A stretch of 64,000 nt of DNA from Couchioplanes caeruleus (GTDB lineage Bacteria; Actinomycetota; Actinomycetes; Mycobacteriales; Micromonosporaceae), in NCBI RefSeq assembly GCF_023499255.1, contig NZ_CP092183.1, forward strand, positions 6,320,501 through 6,384,500, given 5' to 3'. A program made the translations under genes and the position numbers. Positions 1 through 7,920 of this stretch are shown in pieces (positions within the stretch are counted from its first letter, which is position 1; every line of letters starts with the position of its first letter). The notes under the pieces were generated by a model that was not told the origin of the DNA, did not search any database, and saw nothing but the letters and a program-made list of their open reading frames with translations.

Positions 1-614
1 AGTCCGCGCCGTCCCGGCTGCCGGGCTGGACCACCGGTCACGTCCTGACCCACGTCGCCCGCAACGCCGACGCCTACACCAACCTGCTGACCTGGGCCCG
101 CACCGGCGTGGAGACACCGCCGTACGCGACCCCGACCGCCCGCGCGGAGGGCATCGAGGCCGGATACCGGCGCCCCCTGGACGAGCAGATCGCGGACCTG
201 CGCGAGTCGCACGAACGGTTCGCCGACGCGGCCGCGGCGATGCCTGCCGAGGCGTGGACTTTCCACCTGGCGGCGACCGGGCAGTCCGCCGCGGTGGTGC
301 CGTGGGCGCGGCTGCGCGAGGTCGAGGTGCACCACGTCGACCTCGGCCTCGGCTACACCCCCGAGGACTGGTCGGACGCGTTCGCGCTGCGCCTGCTCCG
401 CGAGATCGTCACCGGCGCCGGCGACACCCTGCCGCTGGTGCTGCGCCCGCACGGCCTCGACCACCCGCTCACGATCGGTACGGTCACCGACGCGACCCCG
501 TCGATCGGTGGCCCCACCCGGTCCATCGCCGCGTGGCTCGCCGGCCGCGCCGACGGCTCGGACCTCACGATCTCCCCCGACGGCGAACTGCCGACTCCCC
601 CGAAGTGGAAGTGA
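1..614 (+). CDS. Maleylpyruvate isomerase (mycothiol-dependent) family protein, 5' end outside window
   Basis: The reading frame is open from the left edge, so the N-terminus is missing. The visible part begins in the family's metal-binding N-terminal helix bundle, with WTTGHVLTHVARNADAY followed by LLTWARTG; a second histidine cluster lies in LREVEVHHVDLGLGY. In characterised members these histidines hold a divalent metal that activates mycothiol or a similar thiol, and the family includes maleylpyruvate isomerase. The C-terminal part (DGSDLTISPDGELPTPPKWK) resembles the small C-terminal domain common in these proteins. An internal GTG at 108 is not the true start because family sequence continues upstream of it. 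The substrate cannot be read from the sequence. It is followed with almost no gap by a metallo-beta-lactamase-fold gene, a common partnership, so the two are probably cotranscribed. Confidence 0.85.
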   Translation, partial: SAPSRLPGWTTGHVLTHVARNADAYTNLLTWARTGVETPPYATPTARAEGIEAGYRRPLDEQIADLRESHERFADAAAAMPAEAWTFHLAATGQSAAVVPWARLREVEVHHVDLGLGYTPEDWSDAFALRLLREIVTGAGDTLPLVLRPHGLDHPLTIGTVTDATPSIGGPTRSIAAWLAGRADGSDLTISPDGELPTPPKWK

Positions 615-616
615 CG

Positions 617-1270
617 ATGACGTACACCGGCGACGTGAGCCGGGGTTCGGCCCCGGCGGTACGCGAGCTCAACGGCCTCACCGTGACGAAGGTGTCGGTC
701 GGCCCGATGGACAACAACGCCTATCTGCTGCGCTGCGCGTCCGACGGCACGCAGGTCCTCATCGACGCGGCGAACGACGCCGGCACCCTGCTGCAGCTCA
801 TCGGCGACGGCGGCCTGGCGGGCGTGGTGACCACCCACCAGCACGGCGACCACCACGGCGCCCTCGCCGAGGTGGTCGAGGCCACGGGCGCACGCTCGGT
901 GGCCGGCGCCGACGACGCTGCGGGCATCCCCGTGGTCACCGACACGGTCCGCGACGGCGACACAGTCGCGGTCGGTGACTGCACGCTCGAGGTCATCCAC
1001 GTCGTCGGCCACACCCCGGGCAGCATCGTGCTGCTCTACCGCGAGCCGGGCGGCATCGCGCACCTGTTCACCGGCGACAGCCTGTTCCCGGGCGGCGTCG
1101 GCAACACCCGCGGGAACAGGAAGAACTTCGAGTCGCTGATCACCGACGTCGAGACGAAGCTGTTCGGCCGGCTGCCGGACGACACGTGGTTCTACCCCGG
1201 CCACGGCAAGGACTCGACGCTCGGCCGGGAACGCCCCCACCTGGCGGAGTGGCGCGCCCGCGGCTGGTGA
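617..1270 (+). CDS. Metallo-beta-lactamase-fold hydrolase (glyoxalase II-like)
   Basis: A 217-residue protein with the MBL metal-binding signature THQHGDHH, a later histidine in HVVGHTPGS, the aspartate in FTGDSLF, and a final histidine in YPGHGKDS. Together these give a complete di-metal site of the glyoxalase II/hydroxyacylglutathione hydrolase type. Such enzymes hydrolyse thioesters or lactones in the cytoplasm; with the neighbouring mycothiol-type isomerase a thiol-adduct hydrolase is a reasonable inference. An in-frame GTG at 611 overlaps the upstream stop codon and could also serve as start; ATG 617 sits just behind a GGAAG-like ribosome site. The tight spacing points to one operon with the upstream gene. 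Confidence 0.9.
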   Translation: MTYTGDVSRGSAPAVRELNGLTVTKVSVGPMDNNAYLLRCASDGTQVLIDAANDAGTLLQLIGDGGLAGVVTTHQHGDHHGALAEVVEATGARSVAGADDAAGIPVVTDTVRDGDTVAVGDCTLEVIHVVGHTPGSIVLLYREPGGIAHLFTGDSLFPGGVGNTRGNRKNFESLITDVETKLFGRLPDDTWFYPGHGKDSTLGRERPHLAEWRARGW

Positions 1271-1271
1271 C

Positions 1272-1895
1272 TCAATTCCCGGCCAGGGCGCTCCTGACGG
1301 TGGCGGCCTCGGTGGGCAGGGAGAACATCGGATAGTCGTACGCGATCGCGTTGTCGTGTTCCTCCGCCGAGGTGGCCGCGACGCAGTCGGTCAGCGTGAT
1401 GACCCGGTAGCCGTTCTCGTAGGCGCTGCGCATCGTGGACTCGACGCAGCAGTTCGTGAGGAAACCGGCGAGGATCACGGTCCGGATGCCGCGGCTGCGC
1501 AGGATGAAGTCGAGGTTCGTGCTGGCGAACGTGTCCAGCCCGCGCTTGCCCTCGATGAGGATGTCCCCCTCGTCGGGCGTCAGCTCGTCGACGATCGCCG
1601 CGCCCCAGGTGCCCTTCACGAACGCGTTGCCGTCGACGACGCCCTTGAGGATCCCGTACGGATGCCGCGACAGCTCGGTGTACCCGGGCGCGAACGTGAT
1701 CGGCGCGTGCATGATCGTCACCCCGGCGGCCCGGGCGGCGTCGACGAGCGCGACCGTACGCGCGAGCATCCCCGTCTTCTCCATGACCGGGGCGACGGCC
1801 TGGTGCAGCACCCCTCCGTCCGAGGTGAACTCGTTCTGGAACTCGATGAGGACGATCGCGGTCGTCGCGGGGTCGAGGTGCAGCGTCTCGGACAT
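1272..1895 (-). CDS. Isochorismatase-like cysteine hydrolase
   Basis: About 207 residues with the cysteine-hydrolase fold: the catalytic aspartate near the N-terminus (TTAIVLIEFQNEF, where the usual Asp of DxQ is replaced by Glu-Phe-Gln), a conserved lysine around IEGKRGLDTFASTNLDF, and the nucleophile in FLTNCCVESTMRSA. The start MSETLHLD is preceded by AGGGAG at good spacing; longer in-frame extensions are unlikely. Family members hydrolyse isochorismate, nicotinamide or N-carbamoyl compounds; the substrate is not determinable here. It converges on the MBL-fold gene, with only one base between their ends, so no obvious terminator separates them. The Asp-to-Glu change in the first catalytic motif should be checked against an alignment. 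Confidence 0.85.
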   Translation of the reverse strand: MSETLHLDPATTAIVLIEFQNEFTSDGGVLHQAVAPVMEKTGMLARTVALVDAARAAGVTIMHAPITFAPGYTELSRHPYGILKGVVDGNAFVKGTWGAAIVDELTPDEGDILIEGKRGLDTFASTNLDFILRSRGIRTVILAGFLTNCCVESTMRSAYENGYRVITLTDCVAATSAEEHDNAIAYDYPMFSLPTEAATVRSALAGN

Positions 1896-2109
1896 GCCCA
1901 CTCCCTGAATGCCTGTGCCGGGCGTCACACACACCCTAGGGCCGGCGGCGGGCGCGCGGAAAGTTCCCCGTACGCCATGTCACCGATCGGCTACGCCACG
2001 CGGCGGCCCCCGTCCGGGGCAGGCTTGTCCGCCCTCGGCGGAAAGGCTCCGGCGGGCGGTCCGGGCGCGCCTAGACTCGGCCGCACCCCTCGAGCCCCCG
2101 GAGGCCACG

Positions 2110-2757
2110 ATGGATCTGCGCCACGACCCGCTGCGCTGGCAACCGTCCCAGCCCTCCCCCGAACCGTGGCGCACCCCCGGCGCGTGGCCCGACGCCATGC
2201 CCGGCGGAGCGGGCCCGCAGATACCCGGCTGGCTCGAGGAGCGCCTGTTCGACCAGCGCATCGTGATGGTCCGCGGCCCGCTCACCGCACAGGCGGCCTC
2301 GGGCATCGCCGCGGCCCTGCTCACCCTCGAGGCGGCCGGCCCGGAGCCGGTGCAGCTCCACGTCGCCAGCGGCGGCGGCGAGCTCAACGCGGCCCACGCG
2401 GTCATCGACGTGATCGACGCGATGGCGGCCCCGGTGCACGCGGTGGTCACCTCCGAGGCGGGCGGCGCGGTCCTCGCGGTCCTGGCCGCGGCCACGAAAC
2501 GCTCGGCCTACCGGCACGCCCGCTTCCGGATGACGGAACCCCGGGCGGCCGGCGTCATGGGTACGGCCGACGAGGTCGCCGCGGCGGCCGGGCAGCACCT
2601 CCGGGAGCTGGAGGAGGTGGTGCTGCGGCTCGTCGAGGTGACCGGCCAGACCCGCAGCCGGATCGAGGACGACCTGTCCGCCGGCCGCGTGATGTCGGCG
2701 GCGGAGGCGCAGGAATACGGCCTCATCGACGAGGTCATCGCCGGCAGGACCCCGTAG
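2110..2757 (+). CDS. ClpP-like protein lacking catalytic Ser and His
   Basis: 215 residues with the ClpP/crotonase fold signature: VQLHVASGGGELNAAHAVID corresponds to the ClpP strand with the conserved 'NSPGG' turn, and SAAEAQEYGLIDEVI is the typical ClpP C-terminal helix. Where active ClpP has GQAASMG, this protein reads SEAGGAV, putting glycine (Gly119) at the nucleophile position. Where ClpP has RIMIHQP it reads RFRMTEP, so Thr142 replaces the histidine. The aspartate equivalent (Asp188) remains. It therefore looks proteolytically inactive. An N-terminal proline-rich stretch of about 40 residues precedes the fold. ATG 2110 was chosen because it has GGAG upstream; the frame is open further upstream but that part is not ClpP-like. 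A regulatory subunit mixing with active ClpP rings is inference. Confidence 0.8.
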   Translation: MDLRHDPLRWQPSQPSPEPWRTPGAWPDAMPGGAGPQIPGWLEERLFDQRIVMVRGPLTAQAASGIAAALLTLEAAGPEPVQLHVASGGGELNAAHAVIDVIDAMAAPVHAVVTSEAGGAVLAVLAAATKRSAYRHARFRMTEPRAAGVMGTADEVAAAAGQHLRELEEVVLRLVEVTGQTRSRIEDDLSAGRVMSAAEAQEYGLIDEVIAGRTP

Positions 2758-2768
2758 GGTACAACAAA

Positions 2769-2792
2769 ACGGCAGGCCAGGTGGCCTGCCGT
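2769..2792. terminator. Bidirectional terminator between convergent genes
   Basis: A perfect 10-bp stem (ACGGCAGGCC/GGCCTGCCGT) with a 4-base loop lies between the ends of the ClpP-like gene and the L11-like gene. T-rich tracts follow on both sides (TTCTGTT rightward, TTTTGTT leftward), so it can stop transcription from both directions. Confidence 0.85.
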
Positions 2793-2833
2793 TCTGTTCA
2801 GCTCAGGGAGCCGTCGCCCTCGCCGGAGCGAGA

Positions 2834-3259
2834 TTACTCGGCGACCTTGACGCCCATCGAACGCGCGGTGCCGGCGACGACCTTGACGGCCGCCTCCAGG
2901 TCGTTGGCGTTCAGGTCGGGGAGCTTGCGCTCGGCGATCGAGCGGATCTGCTCGCCGCTCAGCGTGCCCACCGTCTGGGTCAGCGGGTTGGACGCGCCCG
3001 ACTGGATGCCCAGAGCCTTGCGGATCAGGAAGCTCGTCGGCGGCGTCTTGTAGGTGAGCTGGTGGCTGCGGTCCTCGAAGACGCTGACGATGACGGGGAT
3101 GATCTCGCCACGGTTCTTCGCCGTCGCCTCGTCGTACTCCACCTTGACGGCGCGCATGTTGGCGCCGGTCGGGCCGAGCATCTTACCGAGGTCCACCATC
3201 GCGGCGTTACCCGCCTCAAGCGCGAGGGTCACCTCATGGGTCTTCTTCTTGGGCGGCAT
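2834..3259 (-). CDS. Divergent second ribosomal protein L11 (L11 paralogue)
   Basis: 141 residues recognisable as L11 over the whole length. The C-terminal rRNA-binding half is well conserved (KLPDLNANDLEAA, AGTARSMGVKV), and YKTPP and FEDRS are also retained. The N-terminal domain is not normal: the near-invariant APPVGPALGQHGVNIMEF block is replaced by MVDLGKMLGPTGANMRAV (residues 21-38), removing the paired prolines known to line the thiopeptide-binding pocket with 23S rRNA. It stands alone between a ClpP-like gene and a transglycosylase gene, not in the usual secE-nusG-rplK-rplA cluster, so it is most likely an extra copy. ATG 3259 has AAGGAG upstream. It could provide alternative or drug-resistant ribosomes; that role is inference. 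Confidence 0.85.
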   Translation of the reverse strand: MPPKKKTHEVTLALEAGNAAMVDLGKMLGPTGANMRAVKVEYDEATAKNRGEIIPVIVSVFEDRSHQLTYKTPPTSFLIRKALGIQSGASNPLTQTVGTLSGEQIRSIAERKLPDLNANDLEAAVKVVAGTARSMGVKVAE

Positions 3260-3339
3260 TGCGCAAAAGCTCCTTAGTGTGTGCTGCACGGGCCGAAGTC
3301 AGGAGCTCGCCAGCATCATCAACGCACGACAACCCCGAG

Positions 3340-3369
3340 ACTTTACTACCGGGCTCGTTCACGGGTCAA
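3340..3369 (-). promoter_or_regulatory. Putative promoter of the L11 paralogue
   Basis: On the minus strand TTGACC and TAAAGT are separated by 18 bases, a good match to a vegetative -35/-10 pair, about 80 bases upstream of the L11-like start. The remaining leader of roughly 70 bases could hold an autoregulatory structure; none was obvious. Confidence 0.55.
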
Positions 3370-3464
3370 AACGCCATGGGGTGAGCAGCCGGAGGGCACA
3401 GTCTCGGGTTCTACCGGTCATGATAGCTCGGCCATGACCCGGCCCGCCGACCCGGTCACCCGCC

Positions 3465-4265
3465 TCAGTACTTGTCGCAGTAACACGACTTCATGAGCGA
3501 GCGCACCACGTCCACGTACCCGGGGTTGGGCAGCTGCTTGTCCGCGTACGCGGCGTCGACCCCGCCACGGCCCGCGTTGTAGGCGGCGATGACCATGTTC
3601 AGCAGGCACATGCTGGAGTGCGTACGGCACTTCCGGGTGCTCAGGTCGTAACTGCCCTTGAAGTACGTGTCACCGAAGACCTTGGTGAGCCAGGCCAGAT
3701 AGTTGGCGCCCAGCACCGCGTTCTGCCGGTAGTCGTGGCTGTCGAACGACTGCTCGAAGCGCTGGTTGACGAACGTCTCGGTGTCCGGCATCACCTGCAT
3801 CAGCCCACGCCCGCCGTCACAGTTGACGATGTTCGACTGCCAGCCGCTCTCGTGCCAGGACGTGGCCAGCACCAGCCGGCTCGGCACCTTCAGCGTCGGC
3901 GCGGACGTCGGCCAGTACGTCTTGCCCGCCGCGGCGAGCAGCGCCGACTTGGCCTTCGCCTTGGAGACCGCCTTGCCCTCCCGGGTGGCGCACGCGGGCA
4001 GCTGGAAGTTGTTCGGATCCTCCGTCGGTGTGGCCTTCGCCCGGCTCCGCTTCGGCTTCGCCTTCCGCGTGGTCGGGGCCGGCGACGGCGTCTTGGGCTC
4101 GAGCGACGGCTCGGCCACCTCCGTGGTCTCCTCCGGCACCGGATCGGACGCCGCGATCCCGGGCAGCGTCCTGGATTCCTCTCCCCCACCGCCACCGAGC
4201 CCGCAGCCGGCCACGACGATCAGCCCTGCGAGCGCGGCGGCGAGCCACCGGAGCCTGCGTTCCAT
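3465..4265 (-). CDS. Lytic transglycosylase lipoprotein (SLT domain)
   Basis: 266 residues. The N-terminus is a lipoprotein signal peptide (MERRLRWLAAALAGLIVVAG then Cys), so the mature protein should be anchored to the outer face of the membrane. A Pro/Thr/Lys-rich linker of about 60 residues follows. The C-terminal half is an SLT transglycosylase domain: ATSWHESGWQ holds the catalytic glutamate, followed by GRGLMQVMPDT and later AAYNAGRGGV, the three family motifs. Such enzymes cleave peptidoglycan glycan strands for wall remodelling. Several cysteines in the final 50 residues (CRTHSSMC, KSCYCDKY) could form disulphides outside the cell. It is transcribed toward the L11-like gene with a 205-base gap containing that gene's promoter. 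Confidence 0.88.
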   Translation of the reverse strand: MERRLRWLAAALAGLIVVAGCGLGGGGGEESRTLPGIAASDPVPEETTEVAEPSLEPKTPSPAPTTRKAKPKRSRAKATPTEDPNNFQLPACATREGKAVSKAKAKSALLAAAGKTYWPTSAPTLKVPSRLVLATSWHESGWQSNIVNCDGGRGLMQVMPDTETFVNQRFEQSFDSHDYRQNAVLGANYLAWLTKVFGDTYFKGSYDLSTRKCRTHSSMCLLNMVIAAYNAGRGGVDAAYADKQLPNPGYVDVVRSLMKSCYCDKY

Positions 4266-4425
4266 CGACGGAGCCTCCCGCGTTCGCCTGATGATCCACG
4301 CACGCTAACAGCGGCCGGACGACGGCGCCGCCCGGCAAAACGGACGTACGTGACGGGGGTCGCAACCGGTTCCGGTGTCCACACCCCGGACGGCAGCAGC
4401 AACGCAGACCGGGGACAATGGGTTC

Positions 4426-6291
4426 ATGCAGACCCGCACCGACCTACGCAACGTCGCCATCATCGCCCACGTGGACCATGGCAAGACAACCCTGGTCGAC
4501 GCCATGCTGCGCCAGGGGAGCCAGTCCCACGCGCGGGGCGAGATGGCCGACCGCGTCATGGACTCCATGGACCTGGAGCGGGAAAAGGGCATCACCATTC
4601 TCGCCAAGAACACGGCGATCAGCTACCGGCCCGCCGACGGCGAGCCCGTCACGATCAACATCATCGACACCCCCGGCCACGCGGACTTCGGCGGCGAGGT
4701 CGAGCGCGGCCTCACCATGGTCGACGGCGTCGTGCTGCTCGTCGACGCCTCCGAGGGTCCGCTGCCGCAGACCCGCTTCGTGCTGCGCAAGGCGCTGCAG
4801 GCCAAGCTGCCGATCATCCTGGTGATCAACAAGGTGGACCGGCCCGACGCCCGGATCAAGGAGGTCGTCGACGAGACGTACGAGCTCTTCCTCGACCTCG
4901 ACGCCGACGAGCACCAGATCGAGTTCCCGATCGTGTACGCCTGCGCCCGCGACGGCATCGCCTCCCTGACCCAGCCGAAGGACGGCACGGTCCCCGAGGA
5001 CAGCACCAACCTCGAGGTGCTGTTCAGCACAATCCTGGAGACCATCCCGGCCCCGACCTACACCGAGGGCGCGCCGCTGCAGGCGCACGTCGTCAACCTC
5101 GACGCCTCCAACTTCCTCGGCCGGCTCGCGCTGTGCCGGGTGCACGAGGGCACCATCCGCAAGGGCCAGACCGTGGCCTGGTGCAAGACCGACGGCACGA
5201 TCAGCAACGTGCGCATCTCCGAGCTGCTGATCACCGAGGGCCTCGAGCGCAAGCCGGCCGAGAGCGCCGGCCCGGGCGACATCATGGCCGTCGCCGGCAT
5301 CGCCGACATCATGATCGGCGAGACCCTGGCCGACGCGGAGAACCCGATCCCGCTGCCGCTGATCAGCGTCGACGAGCCGGCCATCTCGATGGTCCTCGGC
5401 ACCAACACCTCGCCGCTGGTCGGCAAGGTCAAGGGCAGCAAGGTCACCGCCCGCATGGTCAAGGACCGGCTGGACCGCGAGATGATCGGTAACGTCTCCC
5501 TGCGGGTCCTGCCCACCGAGCGCCCGGACGCCTGGGAGGTCCAGGGCCGCGGCGAGCTCGCCCTCGCCATCCTGGTCGAGCAGATGCGCCGCGAGTCCTA
5601 CGAGCTCACCGTCGGCAAGCCGCAGGTGGTCACCAAGGTCATCGACGGCAAGATCCACGAGCCGGTCGAGCGGCTGACCATCGACGCCCCCGACGAGTAC
5701 ATGGGCGCGATCACCAGCCTGCTGTCCACCCGCAAGGGCCGTATGGAAGAGCTGATCAACCACGGCACCGGCTGGCTGCGCATGGAGTGGCTGGTCCCGG
5801 CCCGCGGCCTGATCGGCTTCCGCACGGAGTTCCTCACCGAGACCCGCGGCACGGGCATCATGCACCACATCTTCGAGGCGTACGAGCCGTGGTTCGGCGA
5901 GCTGCGCACCCGCCAGAACGGCTCCCTGGTCGCCGACCGGGCCGGCGTGGTCACCGCGTTCGCCATGACCAACCTGCAGGAGCGCGGCCAGCTCTTCGTG
6001 GAGCCCACCACCGAGGTGTACGAAGGCATGATCGTCGGCGAGAACAGCCGCCAGGACGACATGGACGTCAACATCACCAAGGAGAAGAAGCTCACCAACA
6101 TGCGCTCGTCGACCGCCGACGAGACGGAGAAGCTGATCCCGCCGCGCAAGCTGTCCCTCGAGCAGGCCCTCGAGTTCTGCCGCGAGGACGAGTGCGTCGA
6201 GGTCACCCCCGCGGCCGTCCGGATCCGCAAGGTCGTGCTCGACCAGCAGACCCGAGGCCGCGCCGCCGCGCGCCGCAAGCACCAGCAGTAA
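4426..6291 (+). CDS. typA: Ribosome-associated GTPase TypA/BipA
   Basis: 621 residues, the normal length for TypA/BipA. G1 is AHVDHGKTTLVDAML, the switch/G2 region has RGEMADRVMDSMDLEREKGI, G3 is DTPGHADFGGEV and G4 is NKVDR. EF-G-like domains II, III and V follow, then the BipA-specific C-terminal domain with STADETEKLIPPRKLSLEQA. BipA binds the ribosome in a GTP-dependent way and supports 50S assembly and growth under stress. ATG 4426 is chosen because MQTRTDLRNVAIIAHVDHG matches family N-termini; the region upstream in frame is not conserved. It is divergent from the transglycosylase gene. Confidence 0.97.
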   Translation: MQTRTDLRNVAIIAHVDHGKTTLVDAMLRQGSQSHARGEMADRVMDSMDLEREKGITILAKNTAISYRPADGEPVTINIIDTPGHADFGGEVERGLTMVDGVVLLVDASEGPLPQTRFVLRKALQAKLPIILVINKVDRPDARIKEVVDETYELFLDLDADEHQIEFPIVYACARDGIASLTQPKDGTVPEDSTNLEVLFSTILETIPAPTYTEGAPLQAHVVNLDASNFLGRLALCRVHEGTIRKGQTVAWCKTDGTISNVRISELLITEGLERKPAESAGPGDIMAVAGIADIMIGETLADAENPIPLPLISVDEPAISMVLGTNTSPLVGKVKGSKVTARMVKDRLDREMIGNVSLRVLPTERPDAWEVQGRGELALAILVEQMRRESYELTVGKPQVVTKVIDGKIHEPVERLTIDAPDEYMGAITSLLSTRKGRMEELINHGTGWLRMEWLVPARGLIGFRTEFLTETRGTGIMHHIFEAYEPWFGELRTRQNGSLVADRAGVVTAFAMTNLQERGQLFVEPTTEVYEGMIVGENSRQDDMDVNITKEKKLTNMRSSTADETEKLIPPRKLSLEQALEFCREDECVEVTPAAVRIRKVVLDQQTRGRAAARRKHQQ

Positions 6292-6298
6292 CCCACCC

Positions 6299-6327
6299 GC
6301 GGGTACGGCGCCCACCGCCGTACCCGC
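6299..6327 (+). terminator. typA: Hairpin downstream of typA
   Basis: A perfect 12-bp GC-rich stem (GCGGGTACGGCG / CGCCGTACCCGC, loop CCCAC) starts just after the typA stop codon. A second stem of 11 bp follows at 6341-6351/6368-6378. Neither has a strong T-run, which is typical of terminators in high-GC actinomycetes. Confidence 0.7.
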
Positions 6328-6444
6328 GCAAGGCCGTGACAGAGGCCCGCGCCCACCGCCAGGTGACCGCGGGCCTCTCCCGTCTCGGAGCCTCACATCC
6401 CAGATGCGTCCCGCGTCCGTCCCGCGCCTCGCGTCCGTCCCGCG

Positions 6445-6606
6445 CCTCGGAGCGTCGCCACGTCTCCGGCGTCCCGCGCCTCGGAGCGTCGCCACGTCTC
6501 CGGCGTCCCGCGCCTCGGAGCGTCGCCACGTCTCCGGCGTCCCGCGCCTCGGAGCGTCGCCACGTCTCCGGCCTCGGAGCGTCGCCACGTCTCCGGCGTC
6601 TCGCGC
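6445..6606. repeat. 34-bp tandem repeat array
   Basis: The unit beginning CCTCGGAGCGTCGCCACGTC recurs at 6445, 6479, 6513 and 6547 (period 34), then at 6572 after a 9-base deletion. The copies are nearly identical, which suggests recent expansion. The array lies in the 6292-6921 gap between typA and terC; no gene is recognisable in that gap. A second array (19-bp unit, three copies from 6768, GTCGCCCGGCCTCGTCGGC) lies in the same gap. Confidence 0.85.
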
Positions 6607-6921
6607 CTTGGGGCTTCTCCACGTCTCGGGGCGTCTCGCGGGTTCCCGCATCGCCCCGATCGTTCCCCGCGTCAGGCTTTCCCTGCGTCGGGTGCTTGCC
6701 TGGCTGGCCGCTTTCTGCCCACGCCCTTGGGCCGCGGCCTTGCTCGCCCGCGCCTGGGCTCGCCCGCGTCGCCCGGCCTCGTCGGCGTCGCCTGGCCTCG
6801 TCGGCGTCGCCCGGCCTCGTCGGCGTCCAGCGGTCGCGGGCCTTGCCTGCCTCACGTGCCTCGCCGGCTTTGCCTGCCCCGCTGGCCTTGCCTGCCCCGC
6901 CGGTGGCGGGCGCTCGCTTGC

Positions 6922-7920
6922 TCAGGCCGGGGTGTTGAGCAGCTCTTTCTTGCGGTCGCGGGACGACTTCGCGAGGCTCGCGACCGTGGCGACGCCCAGC
7001 GTGCCGATGATGACCAGCAGCGACAGCCAGATCGGGATCTCCGGCGCCCAGTGCAGGCCGTGGCCGCTGTTGATGAACGACAGCGAGTTGGTGTGCAGCG
7101 CCTCGAGGAACAGCTTCACGCCGATGAACGCGAGCACGAACGCCAGCCCGATGTTGAGGTAGACGAGGCGCTCCAGCAGGCCGCCGAGCAGGAAGTACAG
7201 CTGGCGGAGACCCATCAGGGCGAAGACGTTGGCCGTGAAGACCAGGTACGGCTCCTTCGTGATGCCGAAGATCGCCGGGATCGAGTCGAGCGCGAAGATG
7301 AGGTCGGTGGTGCCGATGGCGATCATCACGATGAGCATCGGCGTGAACAGCCGCCGCCCGGTGTCGGTGACGACGGTCATCCGCCCGCTGTCGAACGAGC
7401 TGGAGACCGGGAAGATCCGCTTCGCCCAGCGGATCAGGATGTTCTCCTTGAACTCCTCCTCGCCGTCACCGCCCCGCAGCAGGGTGATCGCGGTGTAGAC
7501 CAGGAACGCGCCGAAGATGTAGAACACCCACGAGAACTGCTGGATGAGCGCGGCGCCGGCGGCGATGAACGCGCCGCGCATGACCAGCGCCAGCACGATG
7601 CCGATCAGCAGCACCTTCTGCTGGAACTGCCGGGGCACGTTGAAGCGCGCCATGATGATCATGAAAACGAACAGGTTGTCGACGCTCAGCGAATACTCGG
7701 TGAGCCACCCGGTGTAGAACTCCCCCGCGGGCGTCCACCCGGCGACCAGCCCTAGCCCCGCCCCGAACACCAGCGCCAGGCCGATGTAGAACGCCACCCA
7801 CGTGCCGGCCTCACGCATCGACGGCTCATGCGGCCGCCGCCCGACGATCAGCAGATCGACGGTGAGCATGACGACGAGGGCACCGAGGGTGGCGAACCAG
7901 ACCCAGGCATGCACGTTCAA
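6922..7920 (-). CDS. TerC-family integral membrane protein
   Basis: 332 residues rich in hydrophobic helices, about nine predicted by eye. The family signature is present: EYSLSVDNLFVFMIIM with its membrane-embedded acidic residues, and the later IGTTDLIFALDSIPAIFGI. Members are linked to tellurite resistance, and some relatives export Mn2+ or act at the secretion translocon, so the specific role here is open. Start is set at TTG 7920 (LNVHAWVWFATLG), which has GGAGG six bases upstream and gives the usual N-terminus; the upstream frame is not family-like. Downstream lies a repeat-rich region. Confidence 0.9.
   Translation of the reverse strand: MNVHAWVWFATLGALVVMLTVDLLIVGRRPHEPSMREAGTWVAFYIGLALVFGAGLGLVAGWTPAGEFYTGWLTEYSLSVDNLFVFMIIMARFNVPRQFQQKVLLIGIVLALVMRGAFIAAGAALIQQFSWVFYIFGAFLVYTAITLLRGGDGEEEFKENILIRWAKRIFPVSSSFDSGRMTVVTDTGRRLFTPMLIVMIAIGTTDLIFALDSIPAIFGITKEPYLVFTANVFALMGLRQLYFLLGGLLERLVYLNIGLAFVLAFIGVKLFLEALHTNSLSFINSGHGLHWAPEIPIWLSLLVIIGTLGVATVASLAKSSRDRKKELLNTPA

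Noticed and set aside
4444..6855. 803-codon open frame on the minus strand across typA
   Set aside because: It mirrors typA codons, has biased shadow composition and no family similarity; typA on the plus strand is unambiguous.
6404..7162. Plus-strand frames over the 34-bp repeat array and terC end
   Set aside because: Repeat translation followed by antisense of terC; no start signal.
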